Positions 61,374 through 64,000 of a stretch of DNA of 64,000 nucleotides are shown in pieces (the stretch's first letter is position 1; each line of letters starts with the position of its first letter). Position numbers and translations under genes: made by a program. The stretch is from Streptomyces toxytricini (GTDB lineage Bacteria; Actinomycetota; Actinomycetes; Streptomycetales; Streptomycetaceae), in assembly GCF_014649915.1 (NCBI RefSeq), contig NZ_BMTY01000017.1, positions 5,227 through 69,226 of the forward strand, in the 5' to 3' direction. A model generated the notes under the pieces. The model searched no databases, was not told the DNA's origin, and worked only from the letters and a program-made list of their open reading frames with translations.

Positions 61374-64000
61374 ATGACAGAGACGGCGAGCAGCTCGGCA
61401 CGCGGTTCCCGCGCCAAGGGGACCAAGGGCGCCAAGGGCGGCCTGCGGATCGAGCGCATCCACACCACCCCGGGCGTGCACCCGTACGACGAGGTGAGCT
61501 GGGAGCTCCGTGACGTCGTCATGACGAACTGGCGCGACGGCTCGGTCAACTTCGAGCAGCGCGGCGTCGAGTTCCCCGACTTCTGGTCGGTGAACGCGGT
61601 CAACATCGTCACCAGCAAGTACTTCCGCGGCGCCGTCGGCACGCCGCAGCGCGAGACCGGTCTGAAGCAGCTCATCGACCGCATCGTGAAGACGTACACG
61701 AAGGCCGGTGAGGACTACGGCTACTTCGCGTCCCCCGCCGACGCGGAGATCTTCGAGCACGAGCTGACCTACGCCCTCCTGCACCAGATCTTCAGCTTCA
61801 ACTCCCCGGTGTGGTTCAACGTCGGCACGCCGCAGCCGCAGCAGGTCTCCGCCTGCTTCATCCTGTCCGTCGACGACTCCATGGAGTCGATCCTCGACTG
61901 GTACAAGGAAGAGGGCATGATCTTCAAGGGCGGCTCCGGCGCCGGCCTGAACCTCTCCCGCATCCGCTCCTCCAAGGAACTGCTCTCCTCCGGCGGCAAC
62001 GCCTCCGGCCCCGTCTCCTTCATGCGCGGCGCCGACGCGTCCGCCGGAACCATCAAGTCGGGCGGCGCCACCCGCCGCGCCGCCAAGATGGTCGTCCTCG
62101 ACGTGGACCACCCGGACGTCGAGGACTTCATCGAGACCAAGGTGAAGGAAGAGGAGAAGATCCGCGCCCTGCGCGACGCGGGCTTCGACATGGACCTGGG
62201 CGGCGACGACATCACGTCCGTCCAGTACCAGAACGCCAACAACTCCGTCCGCGTGAACGACGAGTTCATGACGGCCGTCGAGAACGGCACCTCCTTCGGC
62301 CTGCGCGCCCGCATGACCGGCGAGGTCATCGAGCAGGTCGACGCCAAGGCGCTCTTCCGCAAGATGGCGGAGGCCGCCTGGGCGTGCGCCGACCCCGGCA
62401 TCCAGTACGACGGCGTCATCAACCACTGGCACACCTGCCCCGAGTCCGGCCGCATCACCGCGTCGAACCCGTGCAGCGAGTACATGCACCTGGACAACAC
62501 GTCCTGCAACCTCGCCTCCCTGAACCTGATGAAGTTCCTCGACGACGACGGCAAGGGCGACCAGTCCTTCGACGCCGAGCGCTTCGCCAAGGTCGTCGAG
62601 CTCGTCATCACCGCCATGGACATCTCCATCTGCTTCGCGGACTTCCCGACGCAGAAGATCGGCGAGAACACCCGCGCCTACCGCCAGCTCGGCATCGGCT
62701 ACGCCAACCTCGGCGCCCTGCTGATGGCGACCGGCCACGCCTACGACTCCGACGGCGGCCGCACCCTCGCCGCGTCCATCACCTCCCTGATGACCGGTAC
62801 GGCCTACCGGCGCTCCGCCGAGCTCGCCGCCATCGTCGGCCCGTACGACGGCTACGCCCGCAACGCCACGGCCCACAAGCGCGTCATGAAGCAGCACGCC
62901 GACGCCAACGCCGCCGCGCCGCGCACCGACGACCTCGACAACGCCATCTGGGCGGCGGCCACCGAGGCCTGGCAGGACGTCCTGCGCCTCGGCGAGAAGA
63001 ACGGCTTCCGCAACTCGCAGGCCTCCGTCCTGGCCCCCACCGGCACCATCGGCCTCGCCATGTCCTGCGACACCACCGGTGTCGAGCCGGACCTGGCGCT
63101 GGTGAAGTTCAAGAAGCTCGTCGGCGGCGGCTCGATGCAGATCGTCAACGGCACCGTCCCGCAGGCCCTGCGCCGCCTGGGCTACCAGGAGGAGCAGATC
63201 GAGGCGATCGTCGCCCACATCGCCGAGCACGGCAACGTGATCGACGCCCCCGGCCTGAAGACCGAGCACTACGAGGTCTTCGACTGCGCCATGGGCGAGC
63301 GCTCCATCTCGCCGATGGGCCACGTCCGCATGATGGCCGCGATCCAGCCCTGGATCTCCGGCGCGATCTCGAAGACGGTCAACATGCCGGAGTCGGCGAC
63401 CGTCGAGGAGATCGAGGAGATCTACTTCGAGGCGTGGAAGCTGGGCGTCAAGGCGCTCGCGATCTACCGCGACAACTGCAAGGTCGGCCAGCCGCTCTCC
63501 GCCAAGAAGAAGGAGGAGGAGAAGGCCGAGGTCACCGAGAAGACCGAGGAGACGATCCGCGCGGCCGTCGAGAAGGTCATCGAGTACCGGCCCGTCCGCA
63601 AGCGCCTCCCCAAGGGCCGCCCGGGGATCACCACCTCCTTCACCGTCGGCGGCGCCGAGGGCTACATGACGGCCAACTCCTACCCGGACGACGGCCTCGG
63701 CGAGGTCTTCCTGAAGATGTCGAAGCAGGGCTCGACCCTCGCCGGCATGATGGACGCCTTCTCGATCGCCGTGTCGGTCGGCCTCCAGTACGGCGTGCCG
63801 CTGGAGACCTACGTCTCGAAGTTCACGAACATGCGCTTCGAGCCCGCCGGCATGACGGACGACGCGGACGTGCGGATGGCGCAGTCGATCGTCGACTACA
63901 TCTTCCGCCGCCTCGCCCTGGACTTCCTGCCGTTCGAGACCCGCTCGGCGCTCGGCATCCACACCGCCGAGGAGCGCCAGCGCCACCTGGAGACCGGCTC
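61374..64000 (+). CDS. nrdJ: Vitamin B12-dependent ribonucleotide reductase NrdJ (3' partial)
   Basis: The first 875 codons of a class II ribonucleotide reductase, which makes deoxyribonucleotides with adenosylcobalamin and needs no oxygen. The redox Cys C161 (QVSACFILS) and the active-site motif N365-P-C367-S-E369 (NPCSEYMHLDNTSCNL) are present, along with the GGSGAGLNLSRIR loop. The C-terminal zinc/redox tail lies past the window edge. ATG 61374 has GGAGG 8 nt upstream. I found no cobalamin riboswitch in the 153-nt leader, which fits S. coelicolor, where the riboswitch controls the class I genes instead. Confidence 0.96.
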   Translation, partial: MTETASSSARGSRAKGTKGAKGGLRIERIHTTPGVHPYDEVSWELRDVVMTNWRDGSVNFEQRGVEFPDFWSVNAVNIVTSKYFRGAVGTPQRETGLKQLIDRIVKTYTKAGEDYGYFASPADAEIFEHELTYALLHQIFSFNSPVWFNVGTPQPQQVSACFILSVDDSMESILDWYKEEGMIFKGGSGAGLNLSRIRSSKELLSSGGNASGPVSFMRGADASAGTIKSGGATRRAAKMVVLDVDHPDVEDFIETKVKEEEKIRALRDAGFDMDLGGDDITSVQYQNANNSVRVNDEFMTAVENGTSFGLRARMTGEVIEQVDAKALFRKMAEAAWACADPGIQYDGVINHWHTCPESGRITASNPCSEYMHLDNTSCNLASLNLMKFLDDDGKGDQSFDAERFAKVVELVITAMDISICFADFPTQKIGENTRAYRQLGIGYANLGALLMATGHAYDSDGGRTLAASITSLMTGTAYRRSAELAAIVGPYDGYARNATAHKRVMKQHADANAAAPRTDDLDNAIWAAATEAWQDVLRLGEKNGFRNSQASVLAPTGTIGLAMSCDTTGVEPDLALVKFKKLVGGGSMQIVNGTVPQALRRLGYQEEQIEAIVAHIAEHGNVIDAPGLKTEHYEVFDCAMGERSISPMGHVRMMAAIQPWISGAISKTVNMPESATVEEIEEIYFEAWKLGVKALAIYRDNCKVGQPLSAKKKEEEKAEVTEKTEETIRAAVEKVIEYRPVRKRLPKGRPGITTSFTVGGAEGYMTANSYPDDGLGEVFLKMSKQGSTLAGMMDAFSIAVSVGLQYGVPLETYVSKFTNMRFEPAGMTDDADVRMAQSIVDYIFRRLALDFLPFETRSALGIHTAEERQRHLETG

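Overview
The window is a stretch of chromosome from a high-GC actinomycete, almost certainly a Streptomyces. The evidence is the strong third-position GC bias, many GTG starts, leaderless promoters, and a gene order that matches the osaAB-ftsK-rimO-pgsA-cinA-clgR ... recA-recX ... gluABCD ... miaB-miaA-dapF ... hflX ... lexA-nrdR-nrdJ region of the Streptomyces core chromosome. I see no insertion sequence, prophage, tRNA, rRNA or CRISPR array. Both ends cut through genes: an OsaA-type hybrid kinase on the left and the B12-dependent ribonucleotide reductase NrdJ on the right.

Layout. 1-4.3 kb: osmoadaptation hybrid kinase and response regulator. 4.4-12.1 kb: ftsK, a RodZ-like HTH membrane protein, rimO, pgsA, cinA, clgR and a small membrane protein. 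12.1-18.5 kb (minus): nei-type glycosylase, a lipoprotein and a giant Lhr helicase. 18.6-22.1 kb: AraC regulator, azlCD amino-acid exporter, DUF3046 protein and AI-2E family transporter. 22.0-24.7 kb: a Clp-N/HTH protein transcribed away from recA-recX. 24.8-27.5 kb (minus): rhodanese and cysteine dioxygenase behind a 15-residue cysteine-rich leader peptide, plus a flavin monooxygenase. 27.7-33.5 kb: the glutamate importer gluABCD facing the GluR-GluK two-component system. 33.5-38.2 kb: a GH85 endoglycosidase and GH5 glycosidase operon facing a ROK sugar kinase. 38.3-47.3 kb: TAXI-type binding protein, miaB, a histidine-free extradiol-like protein, two small proteins, miaA, a membrane protein, dapF and an RSH protein. 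47.5-51.9 kb: M1 peptidase, hflX and a trypsin-like lipoprotein. 52.2-57.2 kb: an orphan NIS siderophore locus (aminotransferase, IucA/IucC synthetase, acyltransferase) interrupted by an 0.85-kb non-coding repeat block. 57.4-64 kb: dinG helicase, lexA, nrdR, nrdJ.

The main theme is genome maintenance: recA/recX, lexA, DinG, Lhr, Nei and nucleotide reduction. SOS boxes are visible at recA and twice between lexA and nrdR, next to paired NrdR boxes. The most unusual points are the siderophore locus with its 35-nt repeat array, the recA/Clp-N divergent control region (palindromic operator, SOS box and perfect DnaA box within about 150 bp), the cysteine leader peptide, and the probable N-glycan salvage operon.
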